A stretch of 64,000 nucleotides of DNA from Steinernema hermaphroditum (taxonomy: Eukaryota > Nematoda > Chromadorea > Rhabditida > Steinernematidae). Position 1 is the stretch's first letter. The number at the start of each line of letters is the position of its first letter. The translations under genes and the position numbers were made by a program. The DNA lies in contig CM059621.1 in the NCBI GenBank assembly GCA_030435675.1, positions 14,136,001 through 14,200,000 on the forward strand, given 5' to 3'. Positions 35,547 through 47,020 of the stretch are shown piece after piece. The notes under the pieces were generated by a model that was not told where the DNA came from, made no database searches, and saw nothing but the letters and a program-made list of their open reading frames with translations.

Positions 35547-36193
35547 TCGCCCTTCTGATCCTGTCCACTTGCGTATCATTATCATCCATTCATTTATTCA
35601 TTTCCATTTTAAGTGGAACTCTTGCTTTCCGATAAATATAGGAAGCTTCGGGTAGGATAAGTCGGGGGAGCATGGGGCCGCCAGGTTCGAGTAGCAGAAA
35701 GGACCGAAGGCGAGGGGCGGCGGGAAAGGCCTCCTAGAGGCTCCGACAGGATATTTAAAGGACCGTGAAGGAGCGGAAGGAGCTAACATCGGGACACGCT
35801 CCGTCGGTAGCCCTGGAGGGACGTCGACGAGACTTCCCGGAAGAAGCCACCAGTGTCCGAGGGGAAAAGAATGGAAGAAAAGTGTCGCAAACGGTTCACC
35901 TGGGGTCACAGGAGGAGCTTCTAAAGCAGTGACAGATAAGAAAGGGCCTTAGACAAGCTTCGATCAGAACATTGAAGGAGTGTCGGTGACGCTTCGACAG
36001 AGGAGAGCGCCGGAATCGAACGCAGCGTCTGAAGAGGCCGACGGAGACTCGTAGGAAGGAGCGGCGCCGAGGGTTTAATCTGAAGCTAGAGGAGAGGCAT
36101 CGGAGGATCGCCGCGGAAAGCATTCAAGGACTCTAACTGGAACAAAGATAAACCAAGTGCTACATTGAACAAGAAAACCTATAAATAAACAAT
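35547..36193. other. Purine-rich intergenic region
   Basis: From about 35640 to 36125 the plus strand is strongly G+A rich with many GGAG and GAAGG words. Minus-strand open frames cover it, but they are Pro/Ser/Arg-rich products of the bias and resemble no family. Convergent genes flank it. Confidence 0.45.
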
Positions 36194-38105
36194 CTAAACA
36201 GCGCGCATAGAAGTGTTGACGGACACCAGCCGGAAGAGTATATCCAATTCGCCTATCCTAGGAGAGCCCTTCTGCAAATGATTGATCCACGCGGCCGCAG
36301 CATCTTGGGTGCACTCTTCGAACACAGCGAGTCCAAGAACGGTTTGATCGTTTTGTTGATGTAGATTTCGTTCCGTGGAGAGTGGGTCGCGCTGCCAGGG
36401 TGACTTCCACGATTCGAATCGTTTCGTATCTTCTACATCGTCGTCTTCGAACTCCTCAAATGCATCCATCCATCCGTCTGCGCTGAGAACGGCATATTCA
36501 ACTCGTTGGTCCATAACGTAAACGGTTCTCGGGGCATCAACATATAATCGGGTGCTGTCTTCAAGCTTAGCCAGCACAGATTGTTGCAGCGGGCTCTGCG
36601 CGCTGACAATCCACTTGTCGTCGAAATCTATGGAGTGTGCGTACTAAACGATAGCCGGTGAAGGACAGGATTAGGCAATACGAGGAGTACATTAATGTAA
36701 TCGATGTTTGTGCCTGGATCGCGAGCCATCATCTTCAAAGCCACCGCTGCAACTTCGGCAGCAGTAACTTTTTTGTTTTCCACAAGCCGTCGGTCCAAGT
36801 ATTTGTTACTGTGCTTCAGCTTGGGCATCCAGTACAGCATGCGTTTGATCTTCTTCGTCGCGAAATTCCACTCTCCAAAAGCGTTGGCGACAATGTCGTG
36901 CACCTCCTTATCAGGCTGGACACCTGGAACATATCAGTCACCTCACGGTCAGACAACACAGAACAGTTACCATGCCATTCCATCAAGTCAAGCACCTTGA
37001 CACAACAATTCTGCTGGACCGGGTAGTGCAGGAATATCTTCTGAAATTTCGTGTACACGATAAAACGGCGAATCTGTTGGTACAGTACCTGAAACGTGTT
37101 GGTCGGGATCATTTTTCCTTTCGGGAAAACGTTGAGCAGCGCTTTGTATGTGTCCAAATCTTTATGCAGACCATATTCCTTCAAGTAGTTCAGTGCGGTG
37201 TTGATGAACTCGACGTGTCCTCGGCCTTGAGAGCTGCTGTGGCGGAATAAATCTGAAAGAGTTACAATAAAGAAACGATATAAGCAGTTAAGCACAACAC
37301 TCAACTAATCAATTGACCGTCAGGAGGTAAACGGTGGCCGTGGTCGCGGCTATGAAACCATTGTTCTTCCGAGGTTCACTGAACGGCTGACCAGAAAATA
37401 ACAGCGCAATACTGGTGTTGGTTACATTCACCAGATAGTCTACTCCTAACATTCAGAAGCCAGTTTTTAGTTTTAGTCATTCTTTTAGTCATGGTGGAAA
37501 TTGCAACCGTTGTTTCCCAGCACTTGCAGTTTCCGGTAGCGAGCTCAGAACTATATAGAACTCAGAAAAGAACAATAATCGGAATATCGTCATGACAGAA
37601 GCGTGTTCTTCCAATGTCGTCCTGTATGTGCCAACGTCCGCTGCATAAGCAAATCAGCAGTTTGCACTTTCCGTTAAGTGAGAGGGGGAGCAGAGGACGA
37701 CCATCTGATAAAGAACCGGATGCTGCGATAGCACCAAAATGAATCCGACGGAAATTTGACGGAAGCCTTGATTATTGACCTGCATAGATCATATGTACAT
37801 CGATTCGCATAGGCCAGGAAATCAACATCCATTCGGATTGGCTTACTCGTCTTCTGATTCTTATCTTTCTCGCATTTTGACATCACGAACTACAACACTA
37901 ATAACGAAGAAAGCATACCGATGGCCGCATGAAACGTTACACGGTTCCTTTCATCTTTCGGGACGGAGCTGAATTGTTCGTCGACGTGTAGGAGCCTATC
38001 AGGCCGCACTCTCTTCTCCCTCTCCGCTGCAAATTGACGACTGGCTTGTGTTGCAGTTCGCACTGCAAGACGACCTTGGGAAAGCACACTTTTGAGTGGA
38101 TTCAT
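36194..38105 (-). CDS. ecsit: ECSIT, mitochondrial complex I assembly factor
   Basis: Minus-strand exons 38105-37919, about 37256-37090, 37041-36971, 36924-36692 and 36648-36194 join in phase. The N-terminus MNPLKSVLSQGRLAVRTATQASRQF is a good mitochondrial presequence. The pentatricopeptide-like ECSIT core follows: HVEFINTALNYLKEYGLHKDLDTYKALLNVFPKGKMIP, FLHYPVQQNCCVKVLDLMEWHGVQPD, FGEWNFATKKIKRMLYWMPKL. The C-terminal domain contains LYVDAPRTVYVMDQRVEYAVL and GLAVFEECTQDAAAAWINHLQ. ECSIT works with NDUFAF1 and ACAD9 in complex I assembly and was first described in Toll/BMP signalling. Intron 1 is about 660 bp and spans 37257-37918. It starts about 580 bp... upstream of elongin C on the same strand order, with no overlap. 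Confidence 0.9.
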
Positions 38106-38297
38106 GACGCTTGACGGACTTCCCTGAGTTCTACAAAATACAGAAAAAGTCACCACTGCCCATCGTCAAGTGCCGTCAAACAAATCAGTCCGAAACAAAA
38201 TTAGTGAACTGAACTAACAGCAATCTACGGACACCGAGAATATGAAACGATTTATTGTAGAAAAAAAAACAAAATTCAATGAAGTTCTGGGCCGCTC

Positions 38298-38687
38298 CTA
38301 CATCTTCAGGAAATCCGCCACCTCCATGAGTTCAAGCGCCTTTGCGGGATCTACTCTGAACGCTTCGGCTTCTGTGAGCTCGAAGTTCTTGAACCTCGAG
38401 TACTTGTTCACATACTTCATGTAGTCCACGACCATCCGAAGCATCTCCGCCCTAAAACACCAGATGCAAATAGCTAATAGGCAGGGAACTCACCTGACGA
38501 CGCACAAGGAAATCTCCTTCGTCCGACCTTCTTTGAATTCGTTGTCATCGAGCATCAGTGCCAGCGCCTTGGACACCCTCGCTTCTTCTTCGGTCACCAC
38601 GATCCTGACGCCGTCCATGCTAATGAGGGTGACCTTCGACTGTTCTTTGGCTTCAGCTGGGGCACGAACGGATTTGACTTCAGGCAT
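38298..38687 (-). CDS. elc-1: Elongin C
   Basis: Two exons (38687-38494, 38451-38298) give 115 aa, close to the 112 aa of animal elongin C. The Skp1/BTB fold is evident: VTLISMDGVRIVVTEEEARVSKAL, then NEFKEGRTKEISL, an exon junction, and MLRMVVDYMKYVNKYS, followed by the C-terminal helices FELTEAEAFRVDPAKALELMEVADFL. Elongin C pairs with elongin B as the adaptor of CUL2/CUL5 ubiquitin ligases and of the elongin A elongation factor. The stop lies 192 bp beyond the ECSIT start side, so the two genes are tandem on the minus strand. Confidence 0.93.
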
Positions 38688-39021
38688 GACTGGAAAACAG
38701 AGGCGATAGAGTCGCAGACAATCGAACCATGCCGAGGAGCAATGGAAACAGAATGACTCGCAAGAAGAAAGGAGTGGGCAAAGAAGATTCTCCAGAAAAC
38801 GAAGCAAAAAAAAATGAGTGTGAAGGTAAGCGTGGCGGGAGATGAACGACGTTAACCTGAGCTCGCACAGTCGATGCTCACACACAACACAACCCGTACA
38901 ATCATGCCTTTGCACAACCGACAATACACAAACCGATGTTAACGCACAGCCTATACGATCATGCTTCTTCACAACGGACAATACACAATGAAACGAGGAA
39001 TTATGACCATTCAAGGTACCG

Positions 39022-39980
39022 TCAAATAAACCGACGAACATTCTTGTGGAAGCGGCCTCCGCAACATCGTCCGTGTATCATTTTGTAGATCTTGCAGGAT
39101 TCCAGTCCCTCGAACTCGGCGCAGGCCTTCTGGAAGGGATCGACTGTGGTGTCTTTGTTCTTCCCGTCAGCGATGGCACCAGCATAGAAGTCAATGAGGT
39201 CGTTGAGGTCCTCGAAAAGCGCGTCCCGAGGGAACAAGGCAAAGTTCTCCCGACTACTCCACCACTCCGTCTGTTCTACTCGGGGCCTCACGATCCGACA
39301 ACGGCGCACTGGAAACCGATGGAAGAAGCGCCTCTGGGAGAAGTAGAGGAAGACCAGCACGTCTGGTGCCTACAGTGAAATGTAATGAGTATCGACTACA
39401 GAGGGTGATAAACCTCTTCGTAAAGAAGGAAGGAAGCCGTTCCGAGCGTCTGCAGCTCCTCTTCGGCTTCTTGGCGAGAAGCGCTTCCGATGAAGAACTT
39501 CGTGTTCTTCTCGGTTAGCTTCCATTGTTTGGGATCCACTCTTGGCAGTTTTCTAAAGCAAATGATTCTTTTTATTGACGACCCGCGGCAGCACACCCTC
39601 CAAGAATCGAGCGCTTAATCTCGTCGCTCGTTGCTCCGACCTCTTCGTCCGATTTCGACGATGGCATCTGATTCCGCATTCGCTTGCTTCCGAGCGAGAT
39701 CGAGCGGGAGCGGGAGGCCAGTCGCGGGCCCGTAATCGTTTTTGAGAACGGGCTTCCGCCGCCGTATAGCCACTCGCGAATCTGCTCGTTCGTGAACCCG
39801 ACGATCTCTTCGTCCGGTTGGACGTTCTCGAATACCGTAACTGACGATCGCTCCTCAGCTTTCAGCGCTGCCTGCAAAGAGATGTCACAACTCGATGGAG
39901 CGGCGACTCACCTGTTGTTGCGAACAGGTGGAGAACACGCTAGCGAAGTGCTCGGAGTTCTCCATCGCGGACGTCGGCAT
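39022..39980 (-). CDS. SH2-like domain protein, right arm copy
   Basis: Exons 39980-39912, 39871-39597, 39552-39414, 39369-39022 have exactly the same lengths as the left-arm gene (69, 275, 139 and 348 nt). The protein is identical except for Lys in place of Glu in ISLGSKRMRN. As in the other copy, the SH2-like region keeps the helix A (SRQEAEEEL) and helix B (LNDLIDFY) features while the FLVR Arg is replaced. A possible upstream in-frame extension would overlap the dynein light chain promoter region. Confidence 0.65.
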
Positions 39981-40165
39981 CGCGCAGACCTGTCGCCGCT
40001 GTATGACCGGGGCGAAAAGTGGTATCAGCGCTGCAAAACCCCTTTTAAGGACTTGGGACGTCTGGATCCGACGCCAAGACAGTCTGCACGAGTTGTACAG
40101 ACCGACGTTTCCGGCAGACGCCACTTCTTGTTTGTTTTGTCGAGGAAAGCGGTCGAATCGGAGAG

Positions 40166-40550
40166 ATGGCGAAAAACCACAACAAGGCGCATCTGAAGAG
40201 GGATTCGAAGCTGAATCTGGAAAATTTGAAGTTCGACACGAAGATGAAGGTGGTGGTGAAGGCGTCGGAGATCCCGGTGGAGATGATTGAACACGCCGTG
40301 TGGCTCGCTGACGAAGCAGCGCGCCAGCACATGGATGACGGTGAGTGGAGGTGAAGGTCTCGGAACTCAAAGAATCTTTGTAGGTGATATTGCCATGCAT
40401 ATCAAGAAAGGCTTCGACAGTTTCTACACTGCTCCGTGGCACTGTATCGTCGGACGCCGTTTCAGCTCTCTTGTCACCCACGAAGACGGCAGTTTCCTTC
40501 ACTTTTATATGGGTAAAATAGCCGTGGTTCTTTTCAAATGCAAGGATTAA
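40166..40550 (+). CDS. Dynein light chain (DYNLL/LC8-like), intact copy
   Basis: Two exons (40166-40340, 40384-40550) encode 113 aa. The N-terminal 28 residues are a basic extension ([18 protein letters not shown]). The LC8 fold follows: [27 protein letters not shown] (helices 1 and 2), [29 protein letters not shown] (DxxxxIKKxFDxxYxxxWHCIVG signature) and the strands [15 protein letters not shown]8 is a dimeric hub and light chain of cytoplasmic dynein. The [12 protein letters not shown] segment differs from the usual HETKHFIYFYLG, so it is a diverged paralog. It starts 186 bp from the SH2-like start on the other strand, implying a bidirectional promoter. Confidence 0.88.
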
Positions 40551-40598
40551 GACTGTGGTCAAATAAATTATGACAACAAATCTCGTACGTTACATTAT

Positions 40599-42323
40599 TC
40601 ACTCTGGTGTTTCACACTCTGACGTCTTCGACTTCTCGGATGCGGTGGAAGCGTGCGACTTCGTGCGCTTATCCTTAATGTTCTCGCAGGAGCGTTCCAT
40701 CTGCACATCGATTAGCACGTCGTGTCCTGTTATATTGGTGGTGGCGCTGAAGTTCTCATAGGCTGTGTTGCGTTGCGTGTTCATCGTCGGTTGGACGAAC
40801 TTTGATTCGGAGGGTCTATAAGTTTCCATTTTATACATAGGATAGGAGAGTGAAACCTACTTCTCCTGTGGTTCCGTGGCTGGTTGTGGTTTCGCGGGCT
40901 CCGCATACGGTGGTTTCGTGTGCTCCACACACAGCGGTTTCGTGGGTTCCGCAGATAGTGGTTCCACGGGCTCCACAGATAGTGGTTCCGCCGGCTCCAC
41001 AAAGATCTCGGCACTCGGCGTCGTTACGGTTTTCATATAAATGTACTCCCAATCATATGGAAGAGTAAAGTCACAGCGGAGCGCCACCTTCGCGTTTTGT
41101 AGGCACTGCATAAGGAACGCGTAGTCAGGAGCTTCGTCGAACTTCATTTTGGAGATGTAACTCATGATGTTACGATATTCAAAGGACGTCTTCTTAAATA
41201 CCTCCGGGTCTAAATGGCTGACACTGCAGTGAAAAACGATAAAGAGTGTATACATTCGTTGTTGAAGAATTTCGTCTTCCGAAAGAGAACGCTGGCGGGA
41301 CTCCGGTCACTACGCCACGGGAGCACACTGCGTTGGAAGAACTCCAAGGAGAGGTAGAGCCAAGATTCCAGATCGTCTCGACGAGAGAGCTCGCGATTGT
41401 GGTGGCTGTTTCGGGAGGTGTAGCGCAACGCTCCCATGATCTTCACCCTGCGTCGAGGCGGTCTAAAGTACCATACAATGAAACGCAGTGAAAAGCTAAT
41501 TCACTTGATGGTTTTGCTATAGCGAAACTGCCACGCGAGAGGAAATTCGCACATATGAATGAAGCAAACACGCGAATTCAGGCCAACGGCGAATGTATGT
41601 GGTTTTAGAAAGCGGTGGACATAGCCGAGCGCGTGAAGGTCCATCAACGCGCGGAGCATTTGAATGGAGACCCGAAGAGCGGTCGATGGCCTAGATGGAT
41701 AACGATAGAGACGAGAGTGGAGAATGGACCAACGTGAAAGCGCGATTTATGTAGCGATGTGTGATCGTGTAGAGATTGTCTCCAAGAAGAGTGAGCACAA
41801 TGAAGTTGAAGTTCTCAGTGCTACCTGAGTCGATCAACTGCACGAAGCGGTCACACTTCGATTTATCCAGTTCCTTGAACAGCCTTAGAACAATGAGTTC
41901 GTTCTGTAAGATGTGCATATAAGCAATCGACAGTGAGAGTAGTGTACCTTCAAGGTCTTGAAGCGGGTTAGCTGTTCTTCTTTCGTTGTCGGCTCCGTCC
42001 TCATGGCGAAGAGTTTATCCGTGCCCAGCTGCTTAACCTTGAAAGTAAAACCGAAAGGGCCCTGTTGTATCTGCTGTATCACCTTGTATCTGAATCAGTG
42101 CGTCATTCTACTATCTTCCACCAACATTCACTCACTTGTGTGAGACGGTTTCGACCGTGTGGTGTTCGCCTAGCCTTGCGGTTCGATGCGCGACCTTCTT
42201 CGCGTAAAACGCGCGCTCCACAGGGTCCATGATCTCGTCGCCCCGCTGTGCACCTTCACTCTTCTCGATGCGCTCGCTCCGCTTGGTGTGTTCGTTGTGC
42301 TGCGTTTGTTGCCGTCTTTTCAT
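40599..42323 (-). CDS. TTBK/CK1-family pseudokinase, right arm copy
   Basis: Same exon layout as the left copy. The start is the Met of MKRRQQTQ, preceded by a TTTCAG acceptor at about 42387 that suits trans-splicing. The kinase-fold landmarks (GPFGFTFKV, GDNLYTI, ALRYTSRNSHHNREL, DDLESWLY) are kept, while Lys of the VAIK strand is Arg (FAMRTE), the HRD Asp is gone (HRFLKPHTF) and DFG is lost. The last exons add a Pro/Glu tandem repeat of 8-residue units of the type (S)xEPxxPL absent from the left copy, and a longer Ser/Thr/Lys tail ending SECETPE. The C-lobe segment after LEFF is diverged from the left copy. Confidence 0.8.
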
Positions 42324-42430
42324 CCTTGGGTCGCTTTTACGTTCGACTTTCGGGCTCTTGTTCTCCTTTTTGCACCGTTGATATCTGAAACAAAAGCTAA
42401 CAGAATGCTACGGAACATGGTGCGTTACCT

Positions 42431-42857
42431 TCACTGATGGGTTCTGCAAGCGGTGCTCCAGAATTCAGCCGATAGTGGCGCCAACGGCGACCAGAGACTC
42501 GACCGAGAAGTAGATCAAAAAGCTAGAAAGTGACAATAACACTTTGCTGGAGACTGAGCGTAGTATGCTAGACACTCAGATACATAGAGTAGACGTTTGT
42601 GAAGGATAGTCCATTCCGAACATTCGGGGGAAATATTGCAGAGAAGAACATCTTAAGAAATTGGACTAAAAAATAAATGGACCCAAGTAATCGTAGTGCA
42701 CCAGCGCCAGCGCTAGAGATCATAAGACTCAAGCGAAGACAACCACTACATAGATTGTCGGAATTTTCATGTGGTGTAGTGCGAGATTCAATACGAGGCT
42801 ACACAGTTGAGATTTTCGAGAATAAGTTGTGACCATTTTTACATATATCAAGTATAT
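42431..42857. other. Intergenic between right palindrome arm and thioesterase
   Basis: AT-rich, no coding signal. Contains the outer limit of detectable similarity between the two arms. Confidence 0.4.
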
Positions 42858-44273
42858 CTAGCACAGTTCAGTTGCCACTCCCCGGTGCCTGAATGTAGCT
42901 TGCATATGACGTTTCCCGTTTATGTACAACATTCCTTGCTTGTAGGCCTGTGGCATGATCTTCGGAGCGGCGCTCTTGTTGCGCGTGGTGAAAGTGAAGT
43001 GGAACGTGTTTGTCGTCTTGCGTTCGAATGTCTTTTCGTTTACTACTTGAGCTTGCACGCGGACCTAGAATCGAAAGGCTAGAAGTGGGAAGAAACAGAG
43101 AAGCTCGCACCTGGATGAAGTTTTGGTGAGTGAATGTGATGTGCGCGGCAAGAGCGAGGACGTCGCCGACCTCGACAGGGGCGCGGAAGACGATGTCGCT
43201 GACGGCGATCAACTCTGTAGAGGTTTTCGCGAACACTTTCGAGCACATGGCGGCCAAATCAAACGCCGAGCGCATGAGGAAGCCGCCGAAGATCTTCCCG
43301 TAGATATTCTTGTTCTCGGGATAGCACGGCATGAGCGTTTCGCAGAAGGGACGGTCTTCCAGCCATACGTGACCATCTGGAAGGGTAGTCGAGGCGAATC
43401 CTTGGCGGTTTGTGGACTGCACAAACTTCTCGTGGATCATTCGGTACTCCTCGTTAGTTGGCGGGCAGCGGAACACCGACTTCGCGTCCTGAAAGGGGCT
43501 ACTATCATCCAATAGTCTGAGCAGAGCACCTACCATACGGGAACGTTCGAGAATATCATCTACGCCCTGGTTGAAAATGAACGCTTCCTCGGGCGTCGGG
43601 TACACGAGAGGATGAACTGCCATTGTTTTCTCGGTCTCTTTGGGATGCCGCGACACCATAACGAACTTCGCCTTCAACATCTGCTCCAGATTTCCCTCCT
43701 CGTTGTGCTGGTAGATGCGCATCGTCGTCTGCATACTGGAGCGCCCCGCCCAGCTCACATGACCGTCAAGAATCAGATCGCGGTGCATAGCGAAGTCGAA
43801 ACTGAAACAAAGAGAGTTAAGGATTACGGCTGCTGCTCTCACTTTTGAAGATCGATGCGGTCGACACTTCCGGTGACGACGACGCGGGCGTGGCGCGGTC
43901 GGAGCAGTTCATCGGGAGCACCGTGGTCGTGCAAGTAACAGAGCCATACTGAGAACAAATCGAGGTCCTCGAGGATGCGCCCGAAGCGGACGTTGCCCCC
44001 AGCCGTTGAGTACTTCAGGCGCATCTCAGCGTCCTGCTCCAGCGGAATCGTAAACTGCGAGTACGAGTCCCTCATTCGCCGCGGCTCCAGTTTCGTCGCA
44101 TCCAACGCTTCCACCGGCATTCCCCGCATGTTCTCAAACATCAGTCGAAGGCGGTCCCGCATCCACTCCGTCGTCTTGAGGTTAGTTGCTTCTTCCGCCC
44201 CGGCGTGGACGATTTTCTGACTGATTCGGCGCCGTCCAATGTCAGAGAAGTTCCGCAGGAAACGAGGCAACAT
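42858..44273 (-). CDS. ACOT9-like mitochondrial acyl-CoA thioesterase
   Basis: The start chosen is MLPRFLRNFSDIGRRRISQKI, a basic amphipathic mitochondrial presequence; an ATG 102 nt upstream is in frame. Exons follow at 44273-43844, about 43804-43538, about 43490-43110 and about 43075-42858. Two hotdog domains are visible. The first contains VRFGRILEDLDLFSVWLCYLHD, VVVTGSVDRIDL and HRDLILDGHVSWAGRSSM. The second contains CETLMPCYPENKNIYGKIFGGFLMRSAFDLAAM, TELIAVSDIVFRAPVEVGDVL and, after an intron, VVNEKTFERKTTNTFHFTF. The layout matches ACOT9/10, which hydrolyse long- and short-chain acyl-CoA in the mitochondrial matrix. Length of about 430 aa fits. The end at TELC is supported by a stop but the very C-terminus varies in the family. 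Confidence 0.88.
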
Positions 44274-44587
44274 GTTCGACCGATCTCTCCTCGGCACTTC
44301 CACAAAAACGGGTACAAAAAGGGAATTTTCTCGTAATAGACAGTAGACATGTCTGAACTCTTTCACGATGGCCAATGTGCGTGCATAGGAAAGAGTGTCG
44401 GTCGGGCGGAGATCGGCCGAAAATGTTGCGCTGATCTCGTCACTTCTTTAAGTCAGGGTTCTCGTTGCGGGACCCATAGTCGTTCACGCGCGCTTATATT
44501 CGAAATAGGGAAGGCAGGAGTGGGATGCTGCCAAAGTATCATGCCTATACATGTTCAGCGGGTTTCTATAACTTCAGAAAAATTCAG

Positions 44588-44659
44588 GACCCTGGCGGGA
44601 CTCGAACCCGCAATCTTCGGCTCCGGAGACCGACGCCTTCTCCTTTAGGCCACAGGGCC
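44588..44659 (-). tRNA. tRNA-Arg (anticodon CCG)
   Basis: The minus strand folds as a complete cloverleaf: acceptor GGCCCTG with CAGGGTC, D arm GCCTAAAGGAGAAGGC, anticodon loop CTCCGGA, T arm GCGGGTTCGAGTCCCGC. A and B box promoters are intrinsic. A truncated copy lies at 12244-12299. Confidence 0.95.
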
Positions 44660-44782
44660 ATGTCTCGCGCGGGTCGTTCCTTGGAACAAGTCTGATTAAG
44701 TGTCTGATTCATCTGTGTAGACAGTGATTCAGCTGCCCATTTCATCGGAAATGAATCGATTCAGTCACCAACCAACCGCTGT

Positions 44783-44855
44783 GCCATGATAGCTCAGTTG
44801 GGAGAGCGTTAGACTGAAGATCTAAAGGTCGCCGGTTCGATCCCGGCTCGTGGCA
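44783..44855 (+). tRNA. tRNA-Phe (anticodon GAA)
   Basis: 73 nt with acceptor GCCATGA paired to TCGTGGC, D-arm AGCTCAGTTGGGAGAGC, anticodon loop CTGAAGA and T arm GCCGGTTCGATCCCGGC. It lies 123 bp from the tRNA-Arg gene on the opposite strand and is followed by a T-run (ATTTTCCCC then TTTATT). Confidence 0.96.
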
Positions 44856-45070
44856 ATCATTTTCCCCTCCGTTTCAACTCTTTATTGTAAAAAAATACAC
44901 AATAATTATATATTTCACAAAGGAGAATGCATAACTTTGCATAATAGGAAGTGAAGAAGGCTGCGGGTTGTTCGAAATGTCGTCGCGAGATCACTGGAAA
45001 CGCGATTGCTGGAGGTGGCCGACTTTTCCAGATACGCCGTATTCTAAAAGAGGCGCCTTTATAGGACCCA

Positions 45071-47020
45071 TCACTGTGGCTGGATGAGCTTACCCGTTTT
45101 GTAAGCAGATTGGTTGCACGCCTGGTTGTTGTTGTTGTTGAAGACGGCGCCGCTTTGGAAGCGAGCGATCAAAGCGTTCACTTTATCTAAACATACGTGG
45201 TGCGGTAGGTGATACGGTAGCAGGACAGTACCCTTGGACACGTTCTTCTTGGCCCAGTCGTCGTCGTCGGGCTCTCCACTCTTCACGACCGACACCTGCG
45301 TCGTCACCGGAGGAGGCCACTTGCGTTCCTCCTTCAGAGGAACTGGCTGAAAAAGGCTCGTTACAGGGAGGGTTTACGGTAGCCGGTTTCAAGGCAAAGA
45401 AAAGGTGAAAGATTGACCTCATTGTTGTTGTGCTGGGCAGGCTCAGGCTCGGGTTCGTGCTCAGTTGGCTCTTCTTGGACGTGCTCTGCGACTTCGGGCT
45501 CCGCTCCGGGAAGCTCGTCTATTGGAGACTCCGGATGGTCCTGCTCAGGCTCAGGGATGTCCTGAGGCTCTTGAACCGCCGATTCAGCGTCCACCTCACC
45601 GCTGATCTCTTCTGAGTCCTAACAAAAACAATAGATATGTGAAAGCTCTGAGAAGCCAAAGTCGAGCGCTAACCTCTTCTTTCACAGGTTGTGGCTCCTC
45701 AACTGCCTCAACTTCAGGTTCCACTTCAGGTTCAACTTCAGGTTCAGGCTCGACTTCCGGAAGAGGCTCCTCTTCGACCGCATCCTCAACTTGGACCTCT
45801 CCTTGAGCTTCATAGTCCCGGTGCTCGAATTCGGAGTATTCAAGAGTTTCAACTCCGTTAGCAGCGTCGTGGTGCTCGTCGAGGACGTCGTCTTCTTGGA
45901 GGACTACGGTCTCCGGCGTCTCCTCTGCAAATCCAAAACATCACCTTCTGTCGCTTCCTCAAACTCAGCACATTCCCCTTTTAAGATAAGCGGCTTAAAC
46001 TGATATCGGTCGAATCAAAAACGTTTGTTTGCCTCTTCAGGTAACCATAGAACACTTATAAGCCGTAGACTAATTTTATCTCACGTGATACACTGAATCA
46101 AGTTGCTTTTTTGTATGCATGAGAAATATGGCTGCCCTAAGGACGGATCCGTCACACGCATCAAGGGACGTGAGGGGAGTGTTCGAAGATCAGGAGTAAA
46201 AGTGAGCCAAAGTAAACAAGTTCAGTCATAATGGCAAATGTTTGTTGGATAATGGCTAGTATTTACCCCGTTTTTTGTTTACCATAACCATAATCATGTC
46301 AGATTCCTGCCTCATACTATACAATATGAGTTATATGCTTTATAATACACAACAGAATCTCCCTATTTTGACATTTTGTACTTCAATCTAAGAGCTTCTT
46401 TTCGCGCAAGATTGCAAGCTAAATCAGAGGAATCTGCATGTTTTGAGGGGTACAATGGATAAGAAGACATAGGCTGATTAGAAGACTAGAAATACGGCCA
46501 GATTTAATAACTCTTTACCAAACTGTACACGTCTACGATGCAAACGAACTAGACTGTCTGCTATGATCCAATGACAAAGCCAAACGTCTAAAACACAAAT
46601 CAGTGAGACTGTCTCGTAAAGCTGGAGTGTGCTTAACAGACATGTCTGAACTGTAGACGTTTACTGCCTTCAAACTGATAGAGACATAATCAAAACGTGA
46701 CCATATTAATTCGATTTCAACATTATTGTCTCATTTTTTTTGTTTTTGTCATCATTAGTCATACACTTAACTGGCTGCCGTCTCCCCATTCCCTGCCCAA
46801 AAACAAAATTCTTCGATGACTCATCGTGCGGCCGCAGACGAAACAGACTCTCTGGCCCTTTTTATGACTTTGCACTTGAATGAATGTGCACACATTATTC
46901 ATACAAAAAGCCGTGAATAAATCAGCAAAACGGACTATAAATCGACGTCCGATTTTATGACCATAGCGAGGAGAACTCACCCAAGAACTGCTGGTGGTGC
47001 ACCTCCTCGGAGTCGCTCAT
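45071..47020 (-). CDS. Acidic Glu/Pro-repeat protein
   Basis: Minus-strand exons 47020-46981, about 45927-45674, 45618-45418 and 45346-45071 join in phase. Exon 1 (MSDSEEVHHQQFL) is separated by a 1.05-kb intron. Exons 2 and 3 are highly acidic, with repeats of the type EPEVEP and PEPEQDHPES. The final exon is different: VSVVKSGEPDDDDWAKKNVSKGTVLLPYHLPHH, a helix VNALIARFQSG, an Asn run and a basic end (YKTGKLIQPQ). No signal peptide or membrane helix. The start resembles troponin T N-termini, but no troponin core is present, so I do not assign a function. The ordered last exon is probably the conserved functional part. Confidence 0.65.

Larger units (their letters stand above)
39010..42430 (-). 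repeat. Right arm of the large inverted duplication
   Basis: Mirror image of 18387-21505. The inner boundary coincides with the end of the SH2-like gene. Toward the outer end, similarity persists to the small exon CCCATCAGTGAAG (42430-42442) upstream of the kinase-like gene. The arms are separated by about 17.5 kb of mostly conserved genes. Confidence 0.9.

Noticed and set aside
35598..36123. Minus-strand Pro/Ser/Arg-rich frames, collagen-like on the plus strand
   Set aside because: Explained by purine bias; no Gly-X-Y periodicity over any useful length.
39684..40196. 170-codon open frame on the plus strand
   Set aside because: It is the antisense of the SH2-like exons 1-2 and their spacer; the opposite strand has proper splice sites and a family match.
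45360..47020. Troponin T assignment for the Glu/Pro-rich protein
   Set aside because: Only the MSDSEE start and acidity fit; the tropomyosin- and troponin-binding core is absent.
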